Shown in pieces: positions 8,383-17,334 of a stretch of DNA of 36,586 nt. A model generated the notes under the pieces. It was not told where the DNA came from. It saw only the letters and a program-made list of their open reading frames with translations, and made no database searches. The first letter of the stretch is position 1. Each line of letters opens with the position of its first letter. Made by a program: the position numbers and the translations under genes. The stretch is from Myxococcales bacterium (GTDB taxonomy: Bacteria > Myxococcota_A > Polyangia > Fen-1088). The stretch is taken from contig PMBS01000127.1 of assembly GCA_003153015.1 (NCBI GenBank), positions 1 through 36,586 of the forward strand. The letters run 5' to 3'.

Positions 8383-11300
8383 ATGACGTGGCGTGATACC
8401 CTGGCGGACGAAATGGCTTCGCCTCCGAAGTACGCTGGACCAGCCGCGCCGCCCACCGAAGCCTACAAGGAGGCGCGGAGCCCCCAGACCGAAGCCTACC
8501 GGGACGATAGGGCCGGTACACAGGCCTATCGGGACGGCGGCGGCTCGCCTTCGACCGAGGCGTACACGCGTGGAAGAGCGCCAGCGCGTTCAGACATGCA
8601 GGGTGAACTGCCCGTGGGCACGGAGGTCAAGCTTTCGTGCGGAACTGTTGCGGTGGAACAGGTCATCTCGCATGAGCGCGCGACCGGTGAGGCCGCCGTG
8701 TACCTGGTCGGTGACGGCCAGGGACGCAAGTACGCCCTCAAGCTCTACCACGAGTTCAGTGACGCCAGGGACGAGCCGAATCCGGTAGCACTCGAGCGCA
8801 TCCAGGGAATTGAGGACCCCGACATCCTGCGACTGCACGCGTTCGGCACGGGAAAGGACAAGTATGATGGGCGCTGTTGGGAGCTAAGTGCATTTGCCGA
8901 GGGCAAAACGCTCCTAGATGTTCCGGACCTCGGCGCAAAGTACACGCCCGACTTCATCCGGAACTGCGTTGTTCCGCAGATCCTCAACGGAATCCAGAAA
9001 CTACACAAGCATCAGATCATTCACTGTGATCTCAAGCCACAGAATATCTTCTACCTGGACAGTGACCAGCTTGACCTAGTCATCGGTGACTACGGATCTT
9101 CCAAGACCGCGGAAGAAGGATCCAAGAAGGAGGTATCATACGCATCGACGAACAAGGCGACTCCGCTGTACATCGCACCTGAGCAGGCGATAGGACTCAT
9201 CGGCAAAGGGAATGACTACCACGCATTCGGGATGACTCTCGTCCACCTACTTTTCCCCAAGATGCTGAACAAGTCCGAATACGGCAAGATCCGGGAAAGG
9301 CAGTTCAACAAGAAACCCATCGTTATCGAATCTCCCGCGGAACACAAGGACATCGTTCAATTGATAGGCGGGCTCACTCTCCACGACGAGAGCCTTCGCT
9401 GGGGCGCGGCCGAGGTGCAACGGTGGCTTGCGGGCGAGAATGTTCCGGTCCGATATAGCAACGAGGCTGCCGTCGACCCGATCAAGCTTGGCCGGGACCG
9501 GACGATCCAATCGCCATCGGACCTGCTGGACTATGTCGAAACCAAGCCCGATTGGTACGAGACGTTGATCGCGGATGATGTGGGTTTCACTAGCTTGAAA
9601 AGGTGGGTTTCTCAGACGCGCGATTTGGAGCAGATGCGCGATTTCGACAAGCGCGTCCGGACCTGCCAGCAGGATAGCAAGGAATACGTTCAGGTGGCGA
9701 TCCTACGCTTCTTCGAGCCTGAGCGTCCCATCATGGTGGATGGCCGGCGGTACGATCTGTGGGGGGCGGAGAACCTACTGGTGGAAGTCACGCGTCTGGT
9801 CCGTCATCTCGATGATCTCTGGAAGATCGTGGCCCTTGCGCAGTTGCGCTTCCATGTGTTCCAATTGGAGATGTCACTGCGGCAACTCGCCGCAATTGAC
9901 GGACGCGGCGACGACGCCAAGCAAGTCTGCGGTCTGATTGAGGCTGCACTGCGAACCGTCGGAAATTGGTACGCGAGCCTCACGCAGGAACAAGTGCTTG
10001 AACTCGCGTATGCGTTCATGCCCGATCGGGGATTTCGCGATGGCAAGGGCACCGAGTGTCGTGACCTGGAGACGCTGGGGCTGTATTTCGCACGCACACC
10101 GGGCGCCTACGAGGAACAATGGCTCGCGGTCGAACGACACCGTTTTCTTCGGCAGCTCAATCGGGCTGATTTTCAGGACATGGACTACAGGACGTTCCTG
10201 TTCGGAGTGTTTCGCGAGCGGATTCGCTGCGGGTTGGAGCTGCAAGAGGTGAAGCAGAACTTTGTGGGCTATGAGGTGCTGTTTCGAGCCGGGCGCTCAC
10301 TAACGGGTTTCTTCACGTCGAGGGGGATCACCAACAAACTGTTCGAAGTCAGCCAGAAGCCCGAGAGTGCGGTGGTTGCAAACCGGAATCTGTGGCTAGC
10401 TTCTCGCTTCTCTGGCCACGCGCTGGCCCGCCAACTCGAGGCCGAAGTCGTTGGTGTTGTGGCAGACGTCCACCGCCTTGGCGTTTCGACGCTAGATGTC
10501 GCATCCCGGAGGGCATTCCAGAGGGATCTGTTCAAGTTCGCCCGATCAGCAACCCGACCATTTCGTGTCGCAGCGTTTGCAACTCTGGCAGTGATCGCAA
10601 CGGTGAGCGGGATCATAGTTGCCTCCTCCATCAGCGCAGGCTCACGTGACCGCGAAATCGATAGGCGGCTCAAGGTTGTTGAGCAGGCCTCGCTGCAACA
10701 AAACTGGACCGCTGCGTTGGAGGAGCTGGATAGCCTTAGGGAGCAGTTCAAGAGCGATCTGCTTGCGAACAACGCGGGGCGACGGTTTAGTGGTCTTGCG
10801 TTGACGGCCTGCCGCAGCGTACTGGGAAAGAAGTGGGACTCCTCGAGCCCAAGCACCGCCTTCGCCGAAGTAACTGGGCACGGGTCCTGCGAGAGCGTCC
10901 GCGGGTCCATGCGAGAGGACGTCGCCGGGCGCGTGTTTGCAATGGGCACCCAGCCTTCCGCACTAGACAGAGCCGGTGATGCTGCGGTACGGGAGGCTAT
11001 CGCCCACTTCCGCGCATCACCGCGATCCGTCGATCAGTCGAGATGGCTTGATCTGGCAATGCTCTGCCACGGGGGCCAATGGACCGCATCCGGCTCGCAG
11101 TCGAAGTCCGGAGAGGTCGGGATGATCTTCAAAGACAAATACAATATCTCTGTTCGCGCCGTGGATGTGGCCTGGAGCCCCCCCGCGTCGGCGCGCTTCG
11201 CATTCGAATACACTCTCCACGGCGAGACACACGGGGTGAACGTGTTTTGCGCTCCCAGCTTGTTCGCGAATGGCCGCGAGTACAAGCCGGTTGACAGGTC

Positions 11301-11904
11301 GTGCAGTAGATTCACGGCAGACAACCAAACCCTTCGGAATGAGTTCACCTACGCGCTGCCGCCGGCCGCTCTGCTGACGACAACAATGCGGTTTGACGCG
11401 TATAGCGATTTGTCGTTTATGTTGCGTGTGGCGGCCAATAGTCCCGATCCGCCATCGTCGTGTACCGACGTGGTCCCGTTGACCGACTTCCGCACGGTCA
11501 GTCAACGCCGTTCAGCCCCGACGCGCGTGGTGCGGCCGACGAGTGGGTTGGCAGGGCAGGAAGCGGGCAGTGCTCAACCCGGAGTGTCGGCGGGGGCTGT
11601 TGATCCGGCGGAGCTACAGGGGGCGTGGACAGGCAACCTGCAAGGTGGCGGCCAGATCAAGCTGATAGTGGAAGATGCGAGCAGTCGCATCGTCGAGGCG
11701 ACCGCCACGACCATGACCAGCGACGGTGAGTTCAACACGTTGAAGCTGCGTGGCCCGCTGAACGGAAGATCGTTGGTGCTGCGGGCTGATGATGGTTCAC
11801 GCCTATCCGTCAAACACAAAGACAGCGGGGCCGGGGAAATGCTCGCCGGCAGCTGGCAAGTGAAAGGCGGTCCAAGATTGTCTTGGACCGGGAAGAAGCG
11901 ATGA
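8383..11904 (+). CDS. Giant membrane-bound Ser/Thr protein kinase with N-terminal TEAY repeats
   Basis: From the ATG at 8383 the product has 1173 residues; TTG 8374 or ATG 8413 are alternatives. Residues 25-61 hold four T-E/Q-A-Y repeats. A Hanks-type kinase domain follows at about 90-380. It has the ATP-binding lysine in Y-A-L-K-L (K120), the catalytic loop H-C-D-L-K-P-Q-N (D216, N221), D-Y-G at 236-238 in place of D-F-G, and Y-I-A-P-E. The glycine loop is poorly conserved. A long helical region leads to one hydrophobic segment at about 728-752, after which roughly 420 residues would be outside the cytoplasm. The last 100 residues are beta-rich (G-A-W-T-G-N), like small lipocalin-type domains. 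Its stop overlaps the next gene as ATGA. HCD instead of HRD marks a non-RD kinase, so activation-loop phosphorylation may not be its main control. Confidence 0.9.
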   Translation: MTWRDTLADEMASPPKYAGPAAPPTEAYKEARSPQTEAYRDDRAGTQAYRDGGGSPSTEAYTRGRAPARSDMQGELPVGTEVKLSCGTVAVEQVISHERATGEAAVYLVGDGQGRKYALKLYHEFSDARDEPNPVALERIQGIEDPDILRLHAFGTGKDKYDGRCWELSAFAEGKTLLDVPDLGAKYTPDFIRNCVVPQILNGIQKLHKHQIIHCDLKPQNIFYLDSDQLDLVIGDYGSSKTAEEGSKKEVSYASTNKATPLYIAPEQAIGLIGKGNDYHAFGMTLVHLLFPKMLNKSEYGKIRERQFNKKPIVIESPAEHKDIVQLIGGLTLHDESLRWGAAEVQRWLAGENVPVRYSNEAAVDPIKLGRDRTIQSPSDLLDYVETKPDWYETLIADDVGFTSLKRWVSQTRDLEQMRDFDKRVRTCQQDSKEYVQVAILRFFEPERPIMVDGRRYDLWGAENLLVEVTRLVRHLDDLWKIVALAQLRFHVFQLEMSLRQLAAIDGRGDDAKQVCGLIEAALRTVGNWYASLTQEQVLELAYAFMPDRGFRDGKGTECRDLETLGLYFARTPGAYEEQWLAVERHRFLRQLNRADFQDMDYRTFLFGVFRERIRCGLELQEVKQNFVGYEVLFRAGRSLTGFFTSRGITNKLFEVSQKPESAVVANRNLWLASRFSGHALARQLEAEVVGVVADVHRLGVSTLDVASRRAFQRDLFKFARSATRPFRVAAFATLAVIATVSGIIVASSISAGSRDREIDRRLKVVEQASLQQNWTAALEELDSLREQFKSDLLANNAGRRFSGLALTACRSVLGKKWDSSSPSTAFAEVTGHGSCESVRGSMREDVAGRVFAMGTQPSALDRAGDAAVREAIAHFRASPRSVDQSRWLDLAMLCHGGQWTASGSQSKSGEVGMIFKDKYNISVRAVDVAWSPPASARFAFEYTLHGETHGVNVFCAPSLFANGREYKPVDRSCSRFTADNQTLRNEFTYALPPAALLTTTMRFDAYSDLSFMLRVAANSPDPPSSCTDVVPLTDFRTVSQRRSAPTRVVRPTSGLAGQEAGSAQPGVSAGAVDPAELQGAWTGNLQGGGQIKLIVEDASSRIVEATATTMTSDGEFNTLKLRGPLNGRSLVLRADDGSRLSVKHKDSGAGEMLAGSWQVKGGPRLSWTGKKR
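8455..8565 (+). repeat. Four TEAY/TQAY peptide repeats in the kinase N-terminus
   Basis: The motif T-E-A-Y or T-Q-A-Y occurs at residues 25, 36, 46 and 58, separated by 10-12 residues of polar, probably disordered sequence and followed each time by a charged residue. Each holds a threonine and a tyrosine that a kinase could modify. Confidence 0.8.
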
Positions 11905-13163
11905 CCAACCGGTCGCTGGCGACAGTATCCTTGGTCCTCCTCGCGGCCATGTCTGCAGCCTGCATCAATGTGACGAGTGAGGCGGTGAGCAAGGACGAAC
12001 AGGCCAGGACGTACGTCCGCAGGCAGCCCGCAAGCAAGGACGAGCCACGGATAGCGGTCTCCGGCAGTGGAACGCGCCTTGTCATCACGGCGCGCCGGCA
12101 GCCCCTGTGCACGGAAGAAACCGTTGAGGTGTCCGAACGAGTCGAGGTGACAACTACCAAACCTGCTGCTGACAAGGACAAGGATTGGTTGGGAGGCTGC
12201 TGGATTGCAGGGGTGCTCGGTGTGGGAACTGGTGTGGTCAGCCTGGCGATTTCGCCTGCTCTCTCCAATAAGCACACGACCGACGACCAGGGCAAAGACG
12301 CGGGAAGTGATCGGCAAGCAGCGTACATGGTTGGGCTGGCGGGCCTGCTTGTAGGCGTGCCAACGCTCTTGGCCGCCATCATCGACCAGAGTAGACTCGG
12401 AACAAGTGAAAAGCGAGGTGCTCCGAGTGAGAGCGTCACTGCAACGCGGGATGTCCCATGTGGTGATGGTCATCCAGTCCCCAACGCTCAGATCACCGTG
12501 TCCGGGTCCGTGGAGTCAGCGGTCGCGGGCCAGACGAACTCGCAGGGGCAGGCAGAGCTTGACCTTCGATCTTTGCCGAATTTTGTCCGAGAGGAAATTG
12601 CCAATCTGGGCCACTTTGTCGTGGCAATTGACGGTCAGGATCCTGCGAGAGCCGAATGGTCTTTGCCCGAAGCAACCGTGGCTATTCTGCGCAACGAAGC
12701 GCCAACACAGGGCCCGACCAGCGGCAGCGCACCACTGACTCCGCTGTCAGCATTGGCGTCTCCGATTTCTGGGGTCATCCACCTTGAGAAATGTGAAGTG
12801 GATGACGGTCGGAAGAGCCGGATGGATCTGGCAATGGGTAACGGCAACGGACAGATCGATCGGGAGGAGATGGTCGAGATCACCTGCCAGCTAAAAAACA
12901 CCGCGTCCACTGAAGTCGGCGATTTTCGACTGGAGCCCGTGAGCGGCAACTCCGATGTGATTCTTACGAAACTCCAGCCCCTCAAGCTGCCAGTGTGGCT
13001 CTCTCAAGCTGTGCATTCTGTGACCTTCGGCCTTTCGGTCAAGAAGAAGTATGATCTTCTCGAGTCCGCCCCCCTGCCCGTGAGCATTCGTGTTACTCAA
13101 AACACGGGTCGCGTTGTGGCAGACGTGCCGCTCGGGTTGCGCCTTGGCGGACTTGGGAGATAG
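11901..13163 (+). CDS. Lipoprotein with two hydrophobic segments, partner of the giant kinase
   Basis: The 420-residue product starts with a signal peptide ending in a lipobox-like S-A-A-C, so Cys21 would be lipidated and Ile at the next position favours the outer membrane. Two glycine-rich hydrophobic stretches at about 95-118 and 138-160 are unusual for a lipoprotein. The second half is beta-rich and contains a short T-V-S-G-S-V-E segment like a carboxypeptidase-regulatory fold. The start at 11901 overlaps the kinase stop (ATGA), so translation is coupled. The lipoprotein may sense or relay a signal with the kinase's extracytoplasmic part. The role is inferred from coupling only. Confidence 0.75.
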   Translation: MTNRSLATVSLVLLAAMSAACINVTSEAVSKDEQARTYVRRQPASKDEPRIAVSGSGTRLVITARRQPLCTEETVEVSERVEVTTTKPAADKDKDWLGGCWIAGVLGVGTGVVSLAISPALSNKHTTDDQGKDAGSDRQAAYMVGLAGLLVGVPTLLAAIIDQSRLGTSEKRGAPSESVTATRDVPCGDGHPVPNAQITVSGSVESAVAGQTNSQGQAELDLRSLPNFVREEIANLGHFVVAIDGQDPARAEWSLPEATVAILRNEAPTQGPTSGSAPLTPLSALASPISGVIHLEKCEVDDGRKSRMDLAMGNGNGQIDREEMVEITCQLKNTASTEVGDFRLEPVSGNSDVILTKLQPLKLPVWLSQAVHSVTFGLSVKKKYDLLESAPLPVSIRVTQNTGRVVADVPLGLRLGGLGR

Positions 13164-13277
13164 CGGCCAGGCTTCGCTGGGACAAGGTCGGTGTCGGAGC
13201 TCGATGGACTGTGGGCGGTTGCTTTGAGGGGAAATCACGCTTCTCACGCGTGACGCCATCGGATAGTATCGCCGTCG

Positions 13278-14339
13278 ATGGCGCCGCCGCAGCCCCAGCA
13301 ACGCACGCTACGCGAAGCGGTCGCGGCGCTTGTGGCAGCGCCGCGTGATCGCGCGCTGCTGGGCGAGGTGGCCGGGCTGTCCCTGCCCTATGTGGAACAA
13401 GGGGTGCAGTACATGCTGGCATCGGTGGCAGACGATCCGCGATCGCTCGGCCAGTACGATCAGTTTGTCGGGGAATTTCTGGCTGAAAAGTTCGACGATT
13501 CGAGGTTCATCGTCATGCTAGCAGGGGCAGACGCGCCCGGGCCGTTTCTGGCAAGAGCCGCGCACAACTTTGCGGCTTCGTCCCTTCGAAAGACTGGCTT
13601 GCCCCGCGACACCCAGGGGCTGGGACCAGGCCGAGCGCATGACCCTGACGAACCGGGGGTGTCATGTCACCCTGACCCCTCGCCGGGCCAGGAGGAGCTT
13701 GCTTTGGCGGTCGAGCGGACTACAGCCATGCGATGGGTTCTCGACGAGTTGCCGATCGACGAGCGCGTGCTGTTGAAGGTGATGTACGCCTGCGATTCCG
13801 CCCTGGACGACGAAGAGCTGCGTTTTCTCGCGGACAGACGCGGCGTTGCTTCCGAGGTCGTACGTCGGGAGATCGCAGCGCGGGCAGAGCGCAGCGAGGC
13901 GCGGGGACTTGAGCTGGCGCGATCGGTGGACGAGCGCGCGGGCTACGTCTCGGAGTTGCGCGAGCGGCGTCGTCGCTGCGCCCGCATCATCGCGGAGGTG
14001 GACGGCGAGCCGACGTCCGACGTTGCGCCGGGCATCCTTGAACTCCACGTCAGCGACCGGAAGGCCCGCGGCGCGTCCCCTGAGTGGCGTAGCAGTCAAC
14101 TGGCGGCGCTGGACACCCGCATCGCGCAGCAGGAGCGCCTGCTGGAGCAGGAATACGCCAAGCTTGCGGACCCGTTGCATGGACGCCCGAATTACCAGGA
14201 AGCCGCATTGCTGTTGGGATACGTGCGGATCGATGATGGTGCCGAACACATCAAGACAGCAGCCAATACCGCGCAAGTCGATGTCAAGCGGCTGCTAGCC
14301 AAGGTAGGGCGTGGCTTTCGCGATAGGGGGGAAGAATGA
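13278..14339 (+). CDS. ECF-type RNA polymerase sigma factor-like protein with long C-terminal extension
   Basis: This 353-residue protein shows the two blocks of ECF sigma factors. A region 2-like segment contains F-L-A-R-A-A-H-N-F-A-A-S-S-L-R-K (about residues 94-109). A region 4-like segment starts with M-R-W-V-L-D-E-L-P-I-D-E-R-V-L-L-K (about 154-170) and continues into a helix-turn-helix. The roughly 130 residues after region 4 are charged and helical and end in a second possible helix-turn-helix. ECF factors are usually about 200 residues, so this extension is extra and may hold an attached regulator. A TAGTAT box eight bases before the ATG suggests a leaderless transcript. The stop overlaps the next gene (ATGA). 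It likely directs RNA polymerase to a small set of promoters. Confidence 0.7.
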   Translation: MAPPQPQQRTLREAVAALVAAPRDRALLGEVAGLSLPYVEQGVQYMLASVADDPRSLGQYDQFVGEFLAEKFDDSRFIVMLAGADAPGPFLARAAHNFAASSLRKTGLPRDTQGLGPGRAHDPDEPGVSCHPDPSPGQEELALAVERTTAMRWVLDELPIDERVLLKVMYACDSALDDEELRFLADRRGVASEVVRREIAARAERSEARGLELARSVDERAGYVSELRERRRRCARIIAEVDGEPTSDVAPGILELHVSDRKARGASPEWRSSQLAALDTRIAQQERLLEQEYAKLADPLHGRPNYQEAALLLGYVRIDDGAEHIKTAANTAQVDVKRLLAKVGRGFRDRGEE

Positions 14340-14833
14340 GGTCGGCGGCGACCAGCGGTGTGCAGTGGAAGATCGCTCCCTTCGGGGTGCAGAGCTTCCA
14401 GAGTCAGAAGATGGAGCGGCACCACGTCAAGAAGCATGTCCTGAACCCCGACGAGCAGTGGGCTACTCTGTCCGTCAACCTGGCCAAGGCTGTGTTCCGA
14501 GCCACGGCCGCAGCGTCTCCCTCGCAGCTAGACGATCTCATGGATGCCCTTGCGCACGCGTATGTCGGCTTCGTGCAGACCCATACCTGCGAGCCAAAGA
14601 ATATCGGTGCAGTCGGGACCGGCCTCCACCTTGACGAAGGGCGGTATCCGATCCGCGTGGTTCACGCCTGGACCCGACTCGGGCTGTATGTTTCTTTTCA
14701 GTACTTGAACACTGCCCCGTCAGTTCTCATGACCGCTATGCGTCCCATACCCAGATTGATGCAACCGCCATTTACCCAGGAGAACTACGTGTACCTGGCG
14801 CGCAAGAAGTACGTAGACAGACAGGACTGGTAG
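14336..14833 (+). CDS. Hypothetical protein coupled to the sigma factor gene
   Basis: This 165-residue protein has an N-terminus rich in His and Lys, then an alpha-helical middle and a hydrophobic beta stretch (L-G-L-Y-V-S-F-Q-Y-L) around residues 116-125. No family is recognised. It overlaps the sigma-like gene by four bases, so the two are translated together. A position immediately after an ECF factor is typical of anti-sigma factors, but it has no membrane segment and no zinc motif typical of them. Confidence 0.7.
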   Translation: MRSAATSGVQWKIAPFGVQSFQSQKMERHHVKKHVLNPDEQWATLSVNLAKAVFRATAAASPSQLDDLMDALAHAYVGFVQTHTCEPKNIGAVGTGLHLDEGRYPIRVVHAWTRLGLYVSFQYLNTAPSVLMTAMRPIPRLMQPPFTQENYVYLARKKYVDRQDW

Positions 14834-14865
14834 CCGGGAGTGGATCCCACCGGACGATACCAACC

Positions 14866-15996
14866 ATGAGCCGCATCCAGGACTTGACCGACCATCTTTA
14901 CGACTTGCTCGACCGCACGGGCATGGAGCGGAACGACTTCATCGCCCTGGCTGTGATTGGCGAGTCCCACCGACAGGCACTGGCCCTTTGCGGCGAGGCG
15001 CCACCGCGGGCGACGGAGGTCCACCAGCGCTGGTTGGCGCGCTTGAAGGAGATTGCCGCAGACAAGACGCGAACTTGGCTGGTGACGTTTTCTGAGCTGA
15101 ACGAAGATTTGAACTCCGTGTGGCGGGAACTGAAGGAAGCGGCTAATAAACCCGATGTCGGGGCTTGCGCGGACGCGTTCGACGGCGTCGAGGAGGTCAT
15201 GGCTGTAGCCACGGTCTGTGCCCACATCGGCTGGCTGCGGGCACAGGAGTTCGAGGAGCTGGCATCGCGCGCAGAGACGGAGGCGCGCAAGCTGGCTCCC
15301 AGGATGCCGGAGCTATGGGAATACGCGTATCAACGCTACGCGAGAGCCCTTCCCGATGGCGAGTTTCCTCGATCCCATGCTTGGCTCGAGCTTTTTGCGC
15401 GGCTGGCCCCGGTTCGCGTAGCTATGGCATCGGCCAGTCGATTGTACTCGCCGGAAAAACGCGCCCAGGTCGCTCTTCGTGCGGTCAACAAGATTCTGCT
15501 GCCTGACACGAGCAGCGTTTGGGAGACGTTGAAGGCGGCTCTCGCGCCGCCGGCTGTCCGCCGTGCGGTTCGGGGCACACAGCAGGTTGTCGCCTTCGTG
15601 CGCTGTAACCTCGATCGGGTTCTCAGCGGTGTGCAATTGGACGCATTCCGCGAGTATGTTCGGAATCTTGCTGTTGTTCACGTGCCCGGCGCCGGTGTTC
15701 CCCTGACGGCAGCTGCCCCGCAGAGTCTTAGGAAGGAATTCGACTTTCAGGGCGGCATTGATATCGAGGTCCATCTAGTGTGGACGTCGGCGGAATTGAC
15801 TGTGACCTACAGAATTGATCCCCCCCAAACCGGCGCACTGGTTCTCTTTCTCGAAGACGCAAAGACCGGCGAGCCACTGGCCTCTGTTGCGGTGCCTGCG
15901 GATGTGGACAGCGAGAAGACCTGCTCCGTGTCAACGAAAGAGCTGGGCTTCGATCCAACGGCGAGACTGTGGCAGCTTCGGGTGATGCTTGCGTAG
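14866..15996 (+). CDS. Hypothetical mostly helical protein in the sigma/Lon-fusion operon
   Basis: This 376-residue soluble protein is helical up to about residue 270, with Ala- and Arg-rich segments. It then has a short beta-rich domain (about 275-376) with E-V-H-L-V-W and T-V-T-Y-R-I strands. No domain is recognised. It begins 32 bases after the previous stop and ends eight bases inside the following Lon/phosphatidyltransferase gene, so it belongs to the same operon. The C-terminal beta domain could be a binding module. Confidence 0.7.
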   Translation: MSRIQDLTDHLYDLLDRTGMERNDFIALAVIGESHRQALALCGEAPPRATEVHQRWLARLKEIAADKTRTWLVTFSELNEDLNSVWRELKEAANKPDVGACADAFDGVEEVMAVATVCAHIGWLRAQEFEELASRAETEARKLAPRMPELWEYAYQRYARALPDGEFPRSHAWLELFARLAPVRVAMASASRLYSPEKRAQVALRAVNKILLPDTSSVWETLKAALAPPAVRRAVRGTQQVVAFVRCNLDRVLSGVQLDAFREYVRNLAVVHVPGAGVPLTAAAPQSLRKEFDFQGGIDIEVHLVWTSAELTVTYRIDPPQTGALVLFLEDAKTGEPLASVAVPADVDSEKTCSVSTKELGFDPTARLWQLRVMLA

Positions 15997-17242
15997 ACCG
16001 GAAGCAGTCCCGCGCATCGTTTTCCCGAATGTCGAGGGCGACCGGGCGAGGCCCATAGAGATCTCGGTCCGAACGCCCAACCCGATAGATCCGGCGCGGC
16101 AGAGCCAGCTTACTGCTGCCGAAATCGAAACCCTCCATCTAGACGATATCATACTGGCCTGCATGAGTCTGCGGATACCCCGCCTGCGAATCCTCCGTTC
16201 GTGGAGTGTTGATTGGGGTGGCGGCGCGCGTCCGACGCTGAACGGGCGCTCTGCGCAGCTTGCCGGGGTACTGGCCTACCTGGCTGGCGTGCGTGGAAGA
16301 AACGGGACGCGTCTGCGCGGTTGGTTGCGGGACACGCCCACGGTGTGGGCCACTGGTTCACTGCGACTGCTGGAGGATCCCGCTGATCCGCAGGTTGAGC
16401 CGTGGAGCATTGACGGGGCCTTACCCGATGCGACCATGCTTTGCAAGTTCGAGGCGTTCGCCGCGTCGGCTGCGCGCGTATTCTTCGTGCCGAAGTCGGA
16501 AGTTCCCCACATCGGGCCCAGGGCCAATCAGACTGGCATCCAGGTCGTGAGCGTTGCTGAGTTCGGGCGCCTGCTCAAGGGCGCGCTGGACGTCAGCGTG
16601 CGATACGTCGTCGCCGTCGATGTCTCCGAATTGCGTGCGATGGTGGATGCGGTGCTTGAGGGGGTCTTCCCCCGCGGCCCTGGCTTCTGGCTCGCGAACG
16701 CCTTCACAGCGGTGCGCGTTCCCTGTGGCGTGGTGGCCGCTTGGCTTGCCTTTCGCGGGCAGTTCAACGACGCGGCCTCGCTCTATGTTGCTGGCCTGCT
16801 GACCGATGTCGCCGATGGCGTCGCCGCACGCTACCTCCACGGCACTAGCGAGTTCGGCAAGAAGTTCGACAGACAAACGGACATGGCCTTCAACTTCGTC
16901 GTCGGACTAGGCATGATAGCTGGCTGGGCGCACTCGCCCCACGGTATAGCGAAGACGGTTGCGCTTCTTGCGCTCACAGTGGGGCTCATGGCCGCATCCA
17001 GGCTGCTCGGCGCCCAACCCGGCTCCGGCGTCGCCAAACTTCGCAGCGGATGGATCCGGGCAGTCTTGCTCGTGTTCATCGTCCTGCACATGGACTGGAG
17101 CCTCAGTGCGGCTAGGCTCGTCTCTACCACCGTCGCCGCCCTTGCCCTTGTGGGAGTCTCTTTGTACGAAATCGACCAAGTCTGTCGAGATGTCCCGTCG
17201 GGAAGAAGGGGCTGGCTTAGGAAGCGGCCCAAGACCGAGTGA
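15989..17242 (+). CDS. Lon-type (S16) protease domain fused to a CDP-alcohol phosphatidyltransferase
   Basis: The start is the TTG at 15989, the first possible start after a stop; no good ATG exists. Residues 80-200 resemble the proteolytic domain of Lon without its ATPase. N-G-R-S-A matches the Lon G-P-S-A-G motif (S88). An ungapped stretch from L-C-K-F-E-A-F to V-F-F-V-P-K aligns with Lon G-L-K-E-K-L-L...V-L-I-P and places K153 on the catalytic lysine. The second half has the complete CDP-alcohol phosphatidyltransferase signature, D-G-x2-A-R-x8-G-x3-D-x3-D (D276, G277, A280, R281, G290, D294, D298). Several hydrophobic helices lie at about 232-410. That family makes phospholipids by swapping CMP on CDP-diacylglycerol for an alcohol. 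The polypeptide ends in a basic tail. Both active sites look complete. Confidence 0.8.
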   Translation: MRRPEAVPRIVFPNVEGDRARPIEISVRTPNPIDPARQSQLTAAEIETLHLDDIILACMSLRIPRLRILRSWSVDWGGGARPTLNGRSAQLAGVLAYLAGVRGRNGTRLRGWLRDTPTVWATGSLRLLEDPADPQVEPWSIDGALPDATMLCKFEAFAASAARVFFVPKSEVPHIGPRANQTGIQVVSVAEFGRLLKGALDVSVRYVVAVDVSELRAMVDAVLEGVFPRGPGFWLANAFTAVRVPCGVVAAWLAFRGQFNDAASLYVAGLLTDVADGVAARYLHGTSEFGKKFDRQTDMAFNFVVGLGMIAGWAHSPHGIAKTVALLALTVGLMAASRLLGAQPGSGVAKLRSGWIRAVLLVFIVLHMDWSLSAARLVSTTVAALALVGVSLYEIDQVCRDVPSGRRGWLRKRPKTE

Positions 17243-17334
17243 GCCAGAAAAGATCAACACGCGAGGTCACTCTTGACACCACGATCTCCATCGTCAGTCC
17301 AATCGCCGGTGCCGACAGCACGCCCATGCACGAG

